From: Siphonodentalium dalli
Lineage: Eukaryota; Mollusca; Scaphopoda; Gadilida; Siphonodentaliidae
Reading direction: 5' to 3'
Length of the DNA stretch: 64,000 nt
Assembly: GCA_032622095.1 (NCBI GenBank)
Contig: CP136067.1
Span: 41,705,549-41,769,548, forward strand
The translations under genes and the position numbers were made by a program. Shown piece by piece: positions 37,401-52,900 of the stretch (within the stretch, counting starts at the first letter, position 1; each line of letters starts with the position of its first letter). A model generated the notes under the pieces. The model worked only from the letters and a program-made list of their open reading frames with translations. It did no database searches and was not told the origin of the DNA.

Positions 37401-40400
37401 AAATATATCTGGCTATAACCTGAGCTCAGAGACAGTTCAAAACTCCACTCTGTCTGTCAAATTTAGTTAACAGTTCTGTGAATGGCCATTTTAGCTATAC
37501 TATTTATATATATCAGAATGATGGAGGCGCGGACTCAGTACCAGCGTTCATTGCGTCAAATGTGCTTAACGCCACATGGCGATTTGCATGCGCTCCAAAA
37601 TACACCGAAAAAAATTTGAATTTGTCCTGGCATCCCCTTTCGACGGACATTAAATGTCACAGAAAGACGCATTGAAGTCATATAAAATTCAACTTTGAAC
37701 GCGGTGTTGGGTACAGAACAGCCATGTGCGCTACTTGGAAAAGAAAGGAACGTTTCGTGTTAGTCTATTCCTGATATGGTAGCAATAAAGAGCGTTTATT
37801 TCACTTCTGTGAGAACAAAAATAAAACAGCTTGAAACTGGCTGTGACCATGGCAAGTATTTTTCAGAGCAAACAAAGCTGGTATATCAATATTTCTTGTA
37901 TTTGTCAACGTAATTTACACCTCATTACAAATTACGTAGACAACATTTGGAAGCTCGAGTGAGCCATGTCCGTTTAATTCAGCGAGCGTGAGCAAATTTC
38001 TGATTTCTTATCGAAATCGAAATGGCCATATCGATCGGAATGGCACTATAAGATATCCCTCAACTCAGATCAAGCTTGAAATGACAATTTCGAACGGATT
38101 AATCAGGTTGAAGCGGGATAACCCAAATTCACATAACAATGATTTTAAATGTGCGACAACCTGGTCTGACTACCCATATTAAGTGAGTATAAATAATTTG
38201 CTCGTTCCATGTACAATTAAGAAGATAGTCCAATAATTATTTATTGATTGAGTGCTGTACATGCATCATACATATATAAGCAGTTTGTTGTTCGCATCTA
38301 GGTTAACTACGTTCTATCTGTAAAATTGCCATGCAAAATAGTCAGTGTGTGAACGTACGCCTAGGGTAGAAAGGGTTACGCTATATATAGTACTACATGT
38401 TGGAGTGTCATCGGTCATATATAATAAATGGCTGCAGGGGAAAATGGAAGAGTTTTTATCAGAAGAGGGAATTAATATACAAGTTTTTCTGAGAAATATC
38501 TAGGACTAAATGGAGGCTTAATACCACGAGTGATACATTCACTACATACATGTAGTAAACCGTTGCATGTGTCATCGGTTATTCATGCACACGAACGTCG
38601 TCGTTTGCATCTTTTCGGTCAATTAGATATGGATCAGGGCACACTGGGGGGGGGGGGGGTGGCGGGGTCGATCGATTTGATAGGTATCGGGTATCTATGA
38701 TTACAAATTTACAATAACACAGTACGCTATATAGATCACACATGGGACCGCTATATGCGTGTTGTGTTTGACTACATGTGCGATATACACACTGGATCCC
38801 ACTCCCGATTGAAACGAAGCATATGTATAGTACAAAATATTGTTGACTAGTCTAATATCCTATAATATTAGTGGAACTATACAAACGAGATAGGCCTCAG
38901 TGTTAATGTTTCTGCACACATGAAGTGATATAGGTACAGGTTTTAAAATTTTAAGTGGAGGTTTTCAATACACAGTACGCAAGATTATTCAACACAATAA
39001 TATTACCATATATGATGCTGTATAGAAACGAGATCACTCGAAACAAATTCGTATATATAACCGGCTAAATAGTTCGTATATTATAACATACAAGTCACCT
39101 ATAGTAGCCAGTAAGTAATTCAATGACCATAGTTATATTGTTCAGAACGTATAGCATAAACCAACCAGGGAACGTTTGTTAAATATATTGTCGAATATAC
39201 ACGCGAGTTATTCGTCAGCTCTTACCTGAACATCGGTTTCGCTGAACGTTGTTGAGCCCTCGTAGTCAACGATGTCATCGGACTGCGGTGTGACATCACG
39301 TCGATAGCGGTCACTAGCACAGGAACCTTTAACAAACTCCTCACCCACCTCGATTTTCTCCTCACACAGTGGCGGTTTATTCAGTACGTCGTATTTTGAT
39401 ATGTTACAATGCACAAGGTCAGGCAGCGGTTTCCACCACGCGTCTTTGGGTGCCACAGTTGCGCATTTACACCACGTCATGTCTGAGTACGACGTGCTGA
39501 GCATAACAGAACTGCCGAACAAACTATCCGATGAAGTGTTTACCCTGTGAAAAATAGAACCAGCTTCAAACAAATTATATAAATTATCGCCGCACATGCA
39601 TGTCTGCTATAGCAAGTACATCTAACATCATGTCCATCTACACCCAGCGGTGTTGGTTTTGAGCATAAGACTAGATTTTCAGTAAATAGCACACCACGTA
39701 ATCGGATAAATCATTCATGTATGTATATATTTAAACTATATTGGTCCTGCTGAAATTTCATCCTGTTTTGCACCGTTTCTCATAAGCCAACATTCGCATA
39801 CCAACGTATGTTTTACCTACTGATCTTAGGTGGATAAAACCACAGGTCTCTGCCAGAAAATTGGTCATAAAACTAAAAGTACCTACATATAAGACCATGT
39901 TCTTAACTCGTCGAACTGAGACTGTTCATATGTCACCAACAGGTAGTCAAAATGTGGAAATAGAGATAAAATAAAAAATAGTAGTTGAACAGACTATTTC
40001 CAATAATAATTCCCTATATTTTTATATACGGATATATACGTGTTAGGTCAGCGCCAGCGGAGATATTCGGCGAACAAAATGGTTGATCAAGACTATGTCC
40101 GGTCTCATGGCCGTTATACAACATGTACCAAACATTGTCGAGCACATTCTGATCGACCACTTTTTGTCCGGTCCCCAGTGGTGTCCGATGCTTTCATATA
40201 TCATATATGGAGGATAATAAAGATATATATATATCCTCAAACACAAGGTGTTAATGTCTAATCAATATATCATAATAAAGGGAACCATTCAAGGAATTCG
40301 ATAGATAGAGAGATAATGAGTTATTGGCAAAAATCATCCACACGAGGACACTTTGCTAATGGATAACAGTATATAAAAAACGTTTGATAATAACACATTC

Positions 40401-40940
40401 AAGAACAAAATTGCATAATATGCTAAGATGTACCAGGAGTCTCGGGATCATGTATCATATTAATGGCTACCTACCGGTAACTGTTATTTGCTCAGCACGT
40501 GCATTGAAGAAGCGAGGATCAGTTTAAATATTATTCGGGTTAGAGTGGGACTGTCATTTGTCAACATAATAATGAATTTATCGTTGGCGTTAATGCGTGA
40601 AAAATTCGGATTATGGTTAATCTTTGATTGGAAAAGTTCTCTTCGTAGTCGATGACTGTATCAATAGATTCTTTTTCTGATATTATTGCCATTACATGTA
40701 TGTTCTGTCATGTGACCGGACAGTCTTGTTGGACCACTTATTTCTCAGGTCTCCAGTGGTGTCCGATTCTTTCATGAATGGTATTTCCACTAACGTAAGC
40801 TGTTCATGGCTAATCAATATATCAAAATAAAGGGAAACATTCCAGGAATTCGACAGCTGTATCAATATTCTAACTTTTTCTAATATTGTTGCCCCTATGC
40901 TTTCATGGAATATATCTCCTCTGCCGCTAGCTTTACATTG

Positions 40941-40991
<51 letters not shown>

Positions 40992-43900
40992 CTTTATTAT
41001 TCGGATACTGTGACTGTTTAATTACTGTTTTTTCTTGTGTTTTCGTACATTGCTGCATTGTTGTGGGTTTGAGGGCATGTGGAAATTCTACATTTCGAGA
41101 GTTAGGAACATTGTCTTATAGTATACACATGAAGGTACTTTTAGTGTAATGGCCACTTTTGCGCCAGCGACATGTGGATAGAACCGTGTGCACTAGTCCG
41201 AATTCGACAAACAAGTGTGAAATATATAGACATTTACTTAGACTTTAGAGTGACAAATGAGCGATGAATCTCAAAATGTACATATTAATTATCACCTAAG
41301 GTTTGTGGTTCCATGAACCCAAATATCGATGTTCATTATTGTTGAAGATTCTCTTGTCAGATTTGACGCCAAATTAGTCAAACTTCCCTAATTTAACTTT
41401 CAGCTTACCACCCGAAAGAAACTTAAACATACATCGCGAAAACAGACACATCCATCCGCAAGTTCTGCGATGAAACCGAGTACAATAGAGCGCTTTTTCT
41501 GTTGCTCAGTTTCTCGCAAGAAGCGCAGTGAATTGTTTATAAGTAGTCACGATATTGCGTCATTTCCTTATTTGGATCGCGCGCATTATACGTCGGTTGT
41601 AAAACCCCTAATTTGGTGCATATACAACTTACAACTCACAATACTATCATAGTAAAGTTCTTATTTAGTATGTATTGCCATATATAGGTTAGGAGAAAAA
41701 ACTAACTGGATTGAAATATATTCATCTTGCAAGAACAATTAAATTATGTATACGTGATCTGTCTGATAATTTCCCAATCATGAAGTAACGTGAATTAGCT
41801 GGATTAGAACCAACGTTTATTCGGATTCGGTTAATTAAACGTGGGCTTTTATACTATTTTTTTCACAATCGGCCAGCTATGCTGCCCAACTGGGCTTTTA
41901 TAGGGTCTCTAAATTGTCCTGAGCTGTTGCGACTCATCTACACGCTACCTTCATTGAATCTTAACCGAGTCATCGGATAACCGCAACAGACAAGCGGAGA
42001 GCTCCAACAGAATAGTGGATATCCTAGTAAATAATGTATTCACAAGCTGTCAATTCACAGTAACCCAATTGGTTTTCGCTAAATTAGGAATAAATGTTAT
42101 TTGTCGATAACCCTATAATCAGTGTCCGTCACTATTCAAACAACCACAGGTGGGCGTAGATTTCAACACGTGCTTGCCACGATACCAGTATTTCTAGTTT
42201 AAATTGATCAACTGACCGGCCAATCAAAATGATGGAACTGAAGTTTCTCTTCACCTGAATGTGTGATTGATAGGCGTTTATCCCAAGAAATAATTGTTTA
42301 TCACAAGGATTTTGTAAACTTTATAGAATTATATTGGTGAAATCTCGACGTTTTTGGCGAATACTGGGACAACATTATAAGGAATATCTCTTGTTTCGAT
42401 TAAAGTTATGAGTTATAACCGAGAATTTTGAAACAGATGTACCATATAACTTTCAGTATTAACTGCATAACCTTAATCGAAACCAGAATTATTTCTTAAA
42501 TATGATAGTAAATGTAATGATTATGATACATTTACCATATAAAACTTCCCCATAATAGTTCATTGTGGTGAGTCAGCGAGAACTAATGCTTGAAGTGTCT
42601 ACTCACCTAGAAATACCGAGGTGCTTATTAATCGGTGACCATATCATACCTCCATTGTCTTCCGTATGCTTTCCCTCTTTCTTGTGATTCTGGCGAAGAC
42701 CAACGTCCGACATATTGCAGCTCAGATTCCCTCGTTCCGTTGAAATTACCACACAGACCGTCCACATTGCCTTTGTCTCGTTCCATCGGATATATCTGTA
42801 CCAACCAGATTATCCCCCTGCCCAACTGGAATTTCACGACCACACCTGTCGTTAAGGTGACCTGGGAAGAAGATATGATGAAAGTTCAATGCGAAATAGT
42901 CATGCTTTAGCTTTCTCTGAGTCTATCGGGGTTAGTAAGGCGCCATATTCGTGAATTAAAAAAAAACTCAATTTCTAACAAACAATTTTAAGGAAAACAT
43001 AATTAGCCAAGGTATGCTATAGTATTATAACAACACATGTTTACCCCCACAATATGAGATATATTTTTGTATTATGTAAACAAGTGGTTTACAAAAAAAT
43101 TGTTATGTAGGTCACTAGAAATCTTGACAGGAAGTATTTAAAAAACACACTTCCTGTCAATCTAGTGACCAAAATGACTAATTGGTTGTTTTTTTAAACC
43201 ACGTTTTTACATAATTCAAACACATCCCTCAAATTGTGAGGGTGAACATGTGTAGTTATAATAATGTAGCGTACATTGATTATGAAGGATAAAGATTTTT
43301 TCATTGAAATTGAGATATTTCGAAAATTCACGAATGGAGCGCCTCCTTTGGTTGCAAAATCCATGGATTCTAGTCCCAAACGAACATACATAATCCATGT
43401 ATATTGACGTGTGACAAAAGAGCATCAACATCTAGTTTACGCATCCAGCTTATTGACTTGTGACGGTGATCAACAGGAAACGAAGTCATTAAGCATGCAA
43501 TTAGAGAGTAAATTGGACAGCCACCATGTCAGTGGGGCATCATTCCTCCAGTTGTCATAGCGCCTGAATACTAACTTATCAGTTTCACGCACCCGAACAA
43601 GTACATAATATTTCTTTAAAATGTGTCTTGTTCTCTGACACTTGCTTTTTCAAAAATCAGAAACAAATCTTAATGTCAGAAATCACATAATCACTTTTTC
43701 TAGCACAAGAATAAATGTCAAGTTCTCTAAATAAAACTGTTTTTCTAATACCAGAACCATTGTCCTAATTGATTAAATCACATGATCACTTTTCTTGTTC
43801 TCTACACAGGTTTTCGTATAATCCAGAGAAATGTTCGTATTGTCTAGAAAACAATTAAAATGTGCTACCGACGATAAAGTTATATATACTTATTCTCAAA

Positions 43901-46900
43901 TAAGAAAATTATATTCTTAAAATGAGAAAATAAATGTGAAGATAAGAGATATTTCCTTACATAGAAACTCTATTTTGGCAGCGTATCAACGCTTTTGACT
44001 ATTAGTGTTGTGGAAAACAGATCGTATATGTCATTGGGAATTTACCACGTGTGTTCGATAGTACATAAGATAGTAGTTATTGTTATATGTGTTCCCGGAT
44101 CTAGGATAAACTTCCTTTCCCCAGTGATTGTATTGATAGGGTTAATCGTATAATGGTAAGCAATATGTACATGCGAGATATTATAATACGATGAATACGA
44201 GCGTACACATATAATTAACAAGATCTTACATTAATTGCTTATGACTGGTTGCACTCATTGTACAACACAGGTATGAGTAGAAGAATAGAATAATCCAGTA
44301 ACAACAGCGTGATATGCGCTATAGTGAACGTATAGATAACATGGATATCATGATACCTCAGACATTATATGGACACATGATACCACCGACACTAGAAAAT
44401 AACTACCCGTTCGCGAGAGCGGGGAAGTCACTTATCCAGGAACCTTGCTACCCGCAGCATATCTATATAACCTGTATACACAGTGCTAACCGGCAGAGAC
44501 TTATACAAAATATAAAGTTATCAAATCTTCTGGACACTTCATTTGTTCCCGTACGCGGGCAACTCTACCTTCACCACTAGACACTACGAGACACGATCGT
44601 ATAATTATGTCATTGGGAATTTATCACGTGCTCCGCGTGTACACTACTTCTTTATAGATATATATTATCACACGAGTCATGCGTGACTTAGGACTTTGAC
44701 GAATTCATGAATAACCCAAATTAGCGCAATTGTCATAAAATATGCTTACCTTGAAACGATTTCCGTTTGTTTCAAATTTGAACACCCCGTCATCACAATC
44801 ATGAAATCGAATGTAGCGATCGATAAGTTGTCTTCTCGTGTCGCCCGTCATTGTTCCAGTGCCACACATATTCACTACGAACAACGAGTTGCGAACTCTG
44901 ATCGCCAGGCCACAGTTGCATGTAACCCAACCCCCTGTCGAGCAGAGCTGATATCGCATATTGACCTGAAATATGTTCACAATTATCCCATTTATATATC
45001 ACATCTCTGCGCCAACACTATGGTAAATATCTTATTCTGCAAGGCATTACAGAGCCATATTCGACTCCTGGGCCAAGTTTCACGAAACAAGGACTTATGA
45101 TGATCTTAATATGGACTGATCTAAAACGTAAGGTGAATACTAACACTAAACGCTCTTTATTTATATTACAATACTGTGAATAGTACTATACAACATCATG
45201 GTCCAAATAGGCTGTATTTTCAATCCGAGAAATACAACCACTGTGTAGGAACTGTTACATCGGATGTCGTTCTATCGCCGGTATTCTGATGGTTCTTGAG
45301 TGATTTGTTGCGGTTAAAATAATCATTTCCGGTACAAAATCGCACATAATTATATATATCTTACATACATTAAATATTCCTGAACGAACAGAGGCTGCAT
45401 ACATGCCGTGTTACCGAAACCTGAACTTTCGATCACAATTAACTCGGATATAGCGAGTTTACGTGTAATTATCAACAATGAATAACTGAAAACCAAGCCG
45501 AGTAAACGTAATTTCCTTTTTTTTCTGCAATTCGGTGGCATATCGCGACTGTGAAACTTTCTGAAGACGAATTGTGAAACGCTTTCTAAAGACGAACACT
45601 GAGTACAAAGTATACCTGTGTTATTCTTCTGTAAAATAGCTGAGGAAATATTCCGATGTCGGTTGATAATTTGGACATTAGCCTCCCAACCACAACTTAT
45701 GAGTGTTACGGTTCTATTTCAAGGCAATCATGACTGTAACGGTTCTTTACAGGATATATTCATTTGAACTATTTCTGCGTTTGGTTCGTGTATAGTTTGT
45801 TGTGTGTATCAAACGTTTTAAACCAGATAATGACTGTATCATGTGCTATCTACATAACCCAAAAGGTATATTAAGAAATAAGAGTATATCTAGTATAACA
45901 GAAGACTAAGTGGCATTACCTTCACTTCGAAGCGGCAGGGACAACATATTGAAAGTCATGCGGGGTATGGGATCACATGTAATCATGCTCGCCCATATAA
46001 TTGACCAAATGAAATTAGACATCTACAGTCATGATATTCAGTACGTTAGGGGCGCTGGCGATTAGGGTTCAAATCCACGTGTTTCCATCGTGGACTGTGT
46101 AACTCGAAATCGTTATCTGGTGGAGTTGTCAGTTACTCGCCGATGGCCGGTGGTTTGCCGCACATGGTCGACGAGTCTATCAGTCATTGAAATCACTGTA
46201 AGGTTAGCCGTAAGCGTGCGGATTTCCCACACCACTAAAATTGGCAATGTCGAGGCTTGGCCATAGCTACTGAAAGCGACATTAAACACCAATCAATCAA
46301 TCATTCGAGCTCTCAAATTTTGGAAAGGATGTATAAGATTAGATTGGTTGCAAAATACACGAACTATATATATATACCGACATCGTAGGCTCTGAGAAAT
46401 ACCATGGTCAGAGCCCTTTTCCAGCTATTTACAATATTTCGCATATAAGTGGAATAAACGCTAATTATTTCTGTTCCATGCCGTTAAAATGGTTCCTTTT
46501 TTTGGAACCCAAACATCGGGTTCAAAGTTGTATTTTTAATTTTGGATCGGGTGCGGTTTGTGGTGAATATTTAGGGTGGCTTGATGGTGGGGCAACCTAC
46601 AGCACCCTTTGTTTGACCTAAATATATAAGGAAACCTGGAAATGGCATGGGCCACCTATTTGAACCCCTATGGTTTGCGGCCATTTTCGAATAAGGAATG
46701 GAAGTCACGTTCGTCGTATAAGTTGAGTACAAGCTGAAAACGGCGGCTTTTGAAATAAAGTGGCGGCTATTTTTAGTCAGTCGACTATTATGTTTGGTTT
46801 GTTCAACTTGTTGGAAAAAACATCAATCTTCATAGTTCGCATTGAAATTTCTTGCCAAAATGCATGTTTGCGTTACAATAAAGTCAACGATTTTGTTACT

Positions 46901-49900
46901 ACTGGTGACACATAATTATCAATTGGAAGGAAGTTGATCATAAGTAGTGTAAAATTAACTTATTGCATATTTCGTTGTGTTTACTTCGTTATTTTCACGT
47001 ATCCTTCCAAATAACAAACATCGTATTTCCCGTAAAGAGACCGACTCGATCGAGAGATAACCGATCGAGATATCACAATTCGCGGTTTTCGTCGTTGTTG
47101 TGACTCCATGATGGAATTTTCATTATTTTTACATTATTTGGGACTATAGATCGTGAGGGGAATGGAACCATTAATTGAATTATCATCTAGATGGCTCAAT
47201 AGGCAATATTCCGTTCATTTGGACCATAAAATAGTGAAGAACTGTTCATTCCTAGCCACACGTGAAGACAGGGATAATCACAAACAAATAAATCACCATG
47301 ACATAAACTCATGTTTCGTTCTTCGTCTGGTTCAGCAGCATTGAGTTAGCAGACATCGCAATGTATCAAACAGTTGAGTACACATCATTCACTATTTTGT
47401 GTCCCAGATGAGAATATATTCGGACCAATTATCCTAACATGATTACTGTCTACAGTAAGATTGTGTGAATCTACTGGCATTAAAAAATGATGTCCAAGTT
47501 TATGGAAATATTTTCTTTTTACAGCAGTTATAAACATATATTCCGGTCTGGGCGATTTACAGTTAAAAGTGGACACCCCACTAATCGTACCACCACTGGC
47601 CACGTCCCTGCCAGCGTGCCATGTGGTCATTAATTACTACCATTTCGGGAACATCCCTCCATATTTGCAAGACTATATTCAGTTAAATTTATAATAATAT
47701 ACACGAACTAAACTAGATCCCATCCACATTTCCGACCAAAGGCGGATCATAACCTAGGTCTTAACTTTACGATTATCTTACGACACCTCACACAGACTTA
47801 GAGTTAAGACCAAAGTTAAGACCATTTTAAGTTAAGACAATGTTCGTTAGATGCACTTATGGTGTAAACTTAAGACCACATAAGTCCCAACTATGTCATA
47901 AGTTGCTTTTGTGAAACTGGACCCTGTTATTGAATACATAAATGCAACGAACAGCACAAACCAATCGATGTTATTGTTTGACATCGAAATAAATAGAACT
48001 GTGACCAGACCGATAGATGCTGCAGGTGCTGGCTTAAATGTGATCTATGATCGGGACTTTAAGAACCTGTCTCCACGCCAACTCTTAAGAGATCAGACAC
48101 TAAGATATTCCCGCATGGATCAACACAGCCCATGAGTACACTTGGACAATTTATGACTAAACTGAAATGTGGTGACCGAGAACGCTCAGACATTTTGCAT
48201 GTTGTCTCCCGGAAGTGTGTGTTTCACTCATATCATGTGACTCATCAATCAAGCTCGGACCGATAACATTTACTCAAAATATTTAACTCTGTATCAACTG
48301 ACACAGACAATAGCATCAGTTCCCACACACAGGAATATGAACATTTATTTACGGGCGTTGGAAAATTAAAGGTAGTCTGCTAGCTGGTCGGAAAAGCTAC
48401 ATTTGTAGAATACTAGAACCCTAGAGGCATTTTTGGGGAAAAGCATGAAACTAAGTTTTCTAGCATAATTCAAGTATGCTGAATTCAATGAGGTTGCCTG
48501 TCGCTGCCTGTGACCCATAATTCACCCATAAAATCAACTTAAAGTCACATACTGTTTTTATTGCCGCGAAAATACAGTAAGTCAATATCGAGACATATAT
48601 CACACTCGTTATACATATAATCTCATGAACATGGGAATACTTTGTTATTTGAATCACCCCTCGTGATCTTTCTGTCATAACTATCTCATCATCTGCTATA
48701 CATATATGGACAAGTATGTTATTTAATAAATAAACGCTCTTCATGAAATCACACCCGGTTGAAAGTTCTGTGAATCAGGATTAAGTTGAAAATATGACGT
48801 TTTTTCACAAATATCTTCTAGACCAGTTCATGCTGTTTGGAACTGCTTGAGTAATGTGACTTTATATTGTGTTTTGTATATTAACTGGTCATTGGAGCAA
48901 TTAAATATGCAATTATTGGAACACGGTATAAAATTTCACAAATAAATCACAATTGGGATTTTAGTCATATTTCAACAAAAATGAACAGAACTTTGTAATG
49001 TAAGTGAGGCATATCATTACCTATGAATATTCCAACTCATTGGAACCAAAATTCTTACTTTGGCTCAAAATGGCTGCCAAAATGGCCACCAAAATATGGA
49101 AAATGCTAAATATTGCCCCAGCGTGTCCTGCAATCGCTTACAAGTTGTGGTTGGTGTATAAAATTGGCTATTCTGCCTCCTATACATTGAATACTAACAT
49201 ATCTGATGTACCATTGGTAATTGTTACAATTGTTACCACTGACATCACCAACAATATTGGACTTTTCTCTCAAAAACTTGACATAAATATCGGCAAAAAT
49301 TAACTTTTCAGGTATAGACCATTTTTTCAAGTAAAATGCAACTATCATTGGTAAAATGTAACTGTCTCTGGATTCAAATGTGTTTATTGTTTTGGTCTAT
49401 CTTAAATGTGTCACACTACGGTATCTATAGACCAAATTGCTCAAGATGGCTTCCAAAATGGCAACCAAATTTGTAAAAAGTTTTTTTTTACATATATCCT
49501 GAACATTATTCTCTGTGTTATCCGAAAATGTAGTAAATTGTGACTCACTTGGTTATTATACGTGTTAGTTAATTAACTGACAACTATATGTTCTATTCTG
49601 GTTGTCCCAGTTCCGTATGGGGCATGACAAATTCAATTTAAAGTATGGAATTTTGCCGAGAACCTCTTTTGTGATTATGGCCATATTATTGAATGGAAAT
49701 GGGCAGAACGTTGAGACGGAACCGAGATGAACCATAATCTGTGGCTATTCTGGTCCATTGTGGTAACACAAAATATCAACTGGATGCAGGGTGGATGCCA
49801 AGATGGTAGTCAGGGAGTTACTCTATGATGATAGTTGAGGTGAATAGGTATACAGGGAGTTAGTGTATGTCATGAATGATGTGAATATGTATACAAGGAG

Positions 49901-52900
49901 TGACTATATGGTTGTCCATTGTAAGATGTATAGGTATATATTGAGAGGTCATGGTCATGTGTGGGGTGAATCGGTATGAATGGAGTGACTGTATGTTGTA
50001 TGGTTGTGTATATCCAGTACGGGTGCACCCGATGTGCCTGTATGGACATTGATGTGGTGTATGAATATAGTTACATGGTCATCTATGTGTTGATTATGTA
50101 TATATGGAGTGACTGTAAGGTCATGGGTGGGATGTACATGTGTTGTCTGTATGATCATGGATGGGGTGTGTGGATAATAGGGAGTTATTTTATGGTTACG
50201 GGTAATGTGTATAGGTATACATGGGATGACTGTACGGTCATGATTGAAGTCATGAAGTGTATATGCATACCTGGAGTAAGCTGGGTGGACATTATCGAGC
50301 GTGTGGGTATATAGGGAGTGTCCTTGTGGTATATATTTATATATCTCGTGGATGTATTATCATTGGTGGGTGTATAGGGATTAGCTGTATGATCATGGAT
50401 GGCGTGTATGATTATACAGTGAGTTGCTGAATTGTCATGTGTGAGGTGTATATGCAAGTATGGAAGGTATGAGTGGTCGTGTGTGCAGGTTTTTTGTATA
50501 TATGGAAGGGCTGAATGGCCGTTGGTGAGGTGTGACGCTGTGGTCTAGGGTGGGCTGCATATGTATATATCGAGTGGTTATATGAATATGTGTGTCGAAT
50601 AGGTATACATGTAGTGACTGTATGGTCAATGGTGATATGAGTACATGTAGGTATACAAGGAGTGACTGTATGAGCATAATTGTAATGAATATCTATACAG
50701 GGAGTAACTAAATGGTCATGTGTCAGGTGTATGAATATACCTGTTGTTCCTGCTTGGTGACACGTGGCGGTATGGTCATGTGTAGGTTATACGGGTATAC
50801 ACACGTGTTGCTAATATGGTCATGGGCGAGGGGTATGTGTATATAGCGAGTGGCTATATGGCCATGGGTGAGGTGCATATGCATACATGGAGTGACTTTT
50901 CTGACATAGCTGGGGTGTATTAGTATATCTTGTGTCGATATTCGGCTATGGTGCGACACATAGGGCTACATGGAGTGACATGGCCAATGGTGAGGTGAAT
51001 ATATATACAATGATTGACCATGATCATGTATGAATGTTTTGAATAGGTACACACGGGGTGACTATATTGATATATGTCAGGTGAAGGAGTATACCAGGTG
51101 GCATGGGTGAGGGTATGTGTATGAAGCGAGTGGCTATATGGCCACTGGTGAGGTACATATGTATACCTGGAGTGACTCTATGGTCATTGTTGTGGTGTTG
51201 ATGTATATATTGAATGTCTATTTGACCATCTGTGTGGAGAATAGGTATACAGGGGATTACCGTATGGCCAACCGTGAGGTGAATGCATGGGTATACACGT
51301 AGTGACTATATGGTTATGGGTCATGTTTAGGAGTATACTCGGTGGGCCTCCATTGTGACTCATGGATGTATGGTAATACGTGGTTATGGGTCAGGTGTAC
51401 GTATAAACATTGGGTCACTATATTGTTGTGTATGTGGTGTTTATGTATATATGGAATGACTGTGTGATAATTGGTGGCTAACGCTTTCCACGTTTAACGT
51501 TTCCCCCATGTACATAAACACCATCAAGACGGAGAACTCTCTGACATGACCTCTCTATTGATTAACATATCCTTGAGTTATTGTGGAAAGCGATAGCCAC
51601 CCAAGGTACATATGAACAACCCACCCATTACCTCAGTCACTCCATATGTACATAAACATCACACAAATGACAATATAGTCACCCACCTTATACACGTACA
51701 CCTGACCATACAACCTGGTTATACTTGGTTATACCCGCACATACCACAAATGACGATACAGCCACGATTCACCATGCATGAACACCAGGTGTACTCCTAC
51801 ACCTGGCGCATGACCATATAGTCATTCTATGCATACATATGCACCACATTCACGATCATACATTCACTCAGTGCATGCATATTCATCTCACTATGAACCA
51901 TACATCCACTACATGTATACCTATTCGCCATACCCATGACCATAGGGTCAATCCAGGTATACATGTACACCTCACCAATGGTGAGCCCTTCAGATATTCG
52001 AATACCCACACACACGACCACTTATACCTTCCGTACTTGCATATACACCTCACACATGACAATTCAGCAACTCACTGTATACTGTATTCATACACGCCGC
52101 TCCAATGATCAGTTAATATACAAAACACAATATAAAGTTATATTACTCAACCAGTTCCAAACAATATGAACTGATCTAGAAGATATTTGTGAAAAAACGT
52201 CATATTTTCAACTTCCGGTGGCCATTTTGGCGGCCATCTTGGAGGGTGAGTTTCATTTTTGCGCCAAAAAAGTGTCAATTTGTCTTTGCTTCACGAAAAT
52301 ATATACATTTGTTTACATTTTACCAGATTTTCTCGCTATAATTTGCATAAAACTGACTTAGGGTCTGATATGAAAAATGGCGGCCAGGATTGACGCCATC
52401 TTGTCTGAAGTCTACACGGCCCCTTTTTTTCTTATTATCATTGCTTAAACGTTGAAGGACATAATAAGGAACAAAATGATTGGGGCGAAGTTAAGTCCCA
52501 TGGGGCGGGTGCAATGGTATCTCTATTGGCTCCCGGACTAAATATACAAAACAGCAATGTCTTACCGTAGGTACCTGATTAATATGATGTTAATGTTTCA
52601 GAATTATTACTGTGATGATAGTATCATGATACAACGCGGCTTTGAACGTTCCCCGAGGAGTATATAAGTTTGAGTATGTTCAAGGCCAGTTACGTGATTT
52701 CATATGACGCTGTACGGTGCCGTGTCAACAACCCTCCAGCGAAGAAAACACGAAGATTTTAAACGCCTTTTATTGAACCCTATGTTCATCCAATCGGGCG
52801 ACAGGCAGTCTATTCGTGTTCGGCACCTTCGAATTATGGTAAAAAAGTTGGTTTGACACTTTTCCGCGGAAATGCTTCTAGAAATGTCTTTTCTGAGAAT

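Larger units (their letters stand above)
48785..52212. mobile_element. 3.4-kb element with 114-bp inverted ends around a minisatellite
   Basis: Bases 48785-48898 and 52099-52212 are reverse complements (start GTTGAAAATATGACGTTTTT) with a handful of mismatches. The interior is mostly a degenerate minisatellite. No transposase is visible. It is located in VWDE intron 3. Class unknown. Confidence 0.7.

Noticed and set aside
44022-44632. Direct repeat of 'TATGTCATTGGGAATTTA' about 575 bp apart
   Set aside because: Short diverged match with no element boundaries. Too weak to call.
49955-52169. Multiple His/Thr-rich or Tyr/Val-rich frames in the 50-52 kb region
   Set aside because: All lie in the degenerate minisatellite and appear on both strands.
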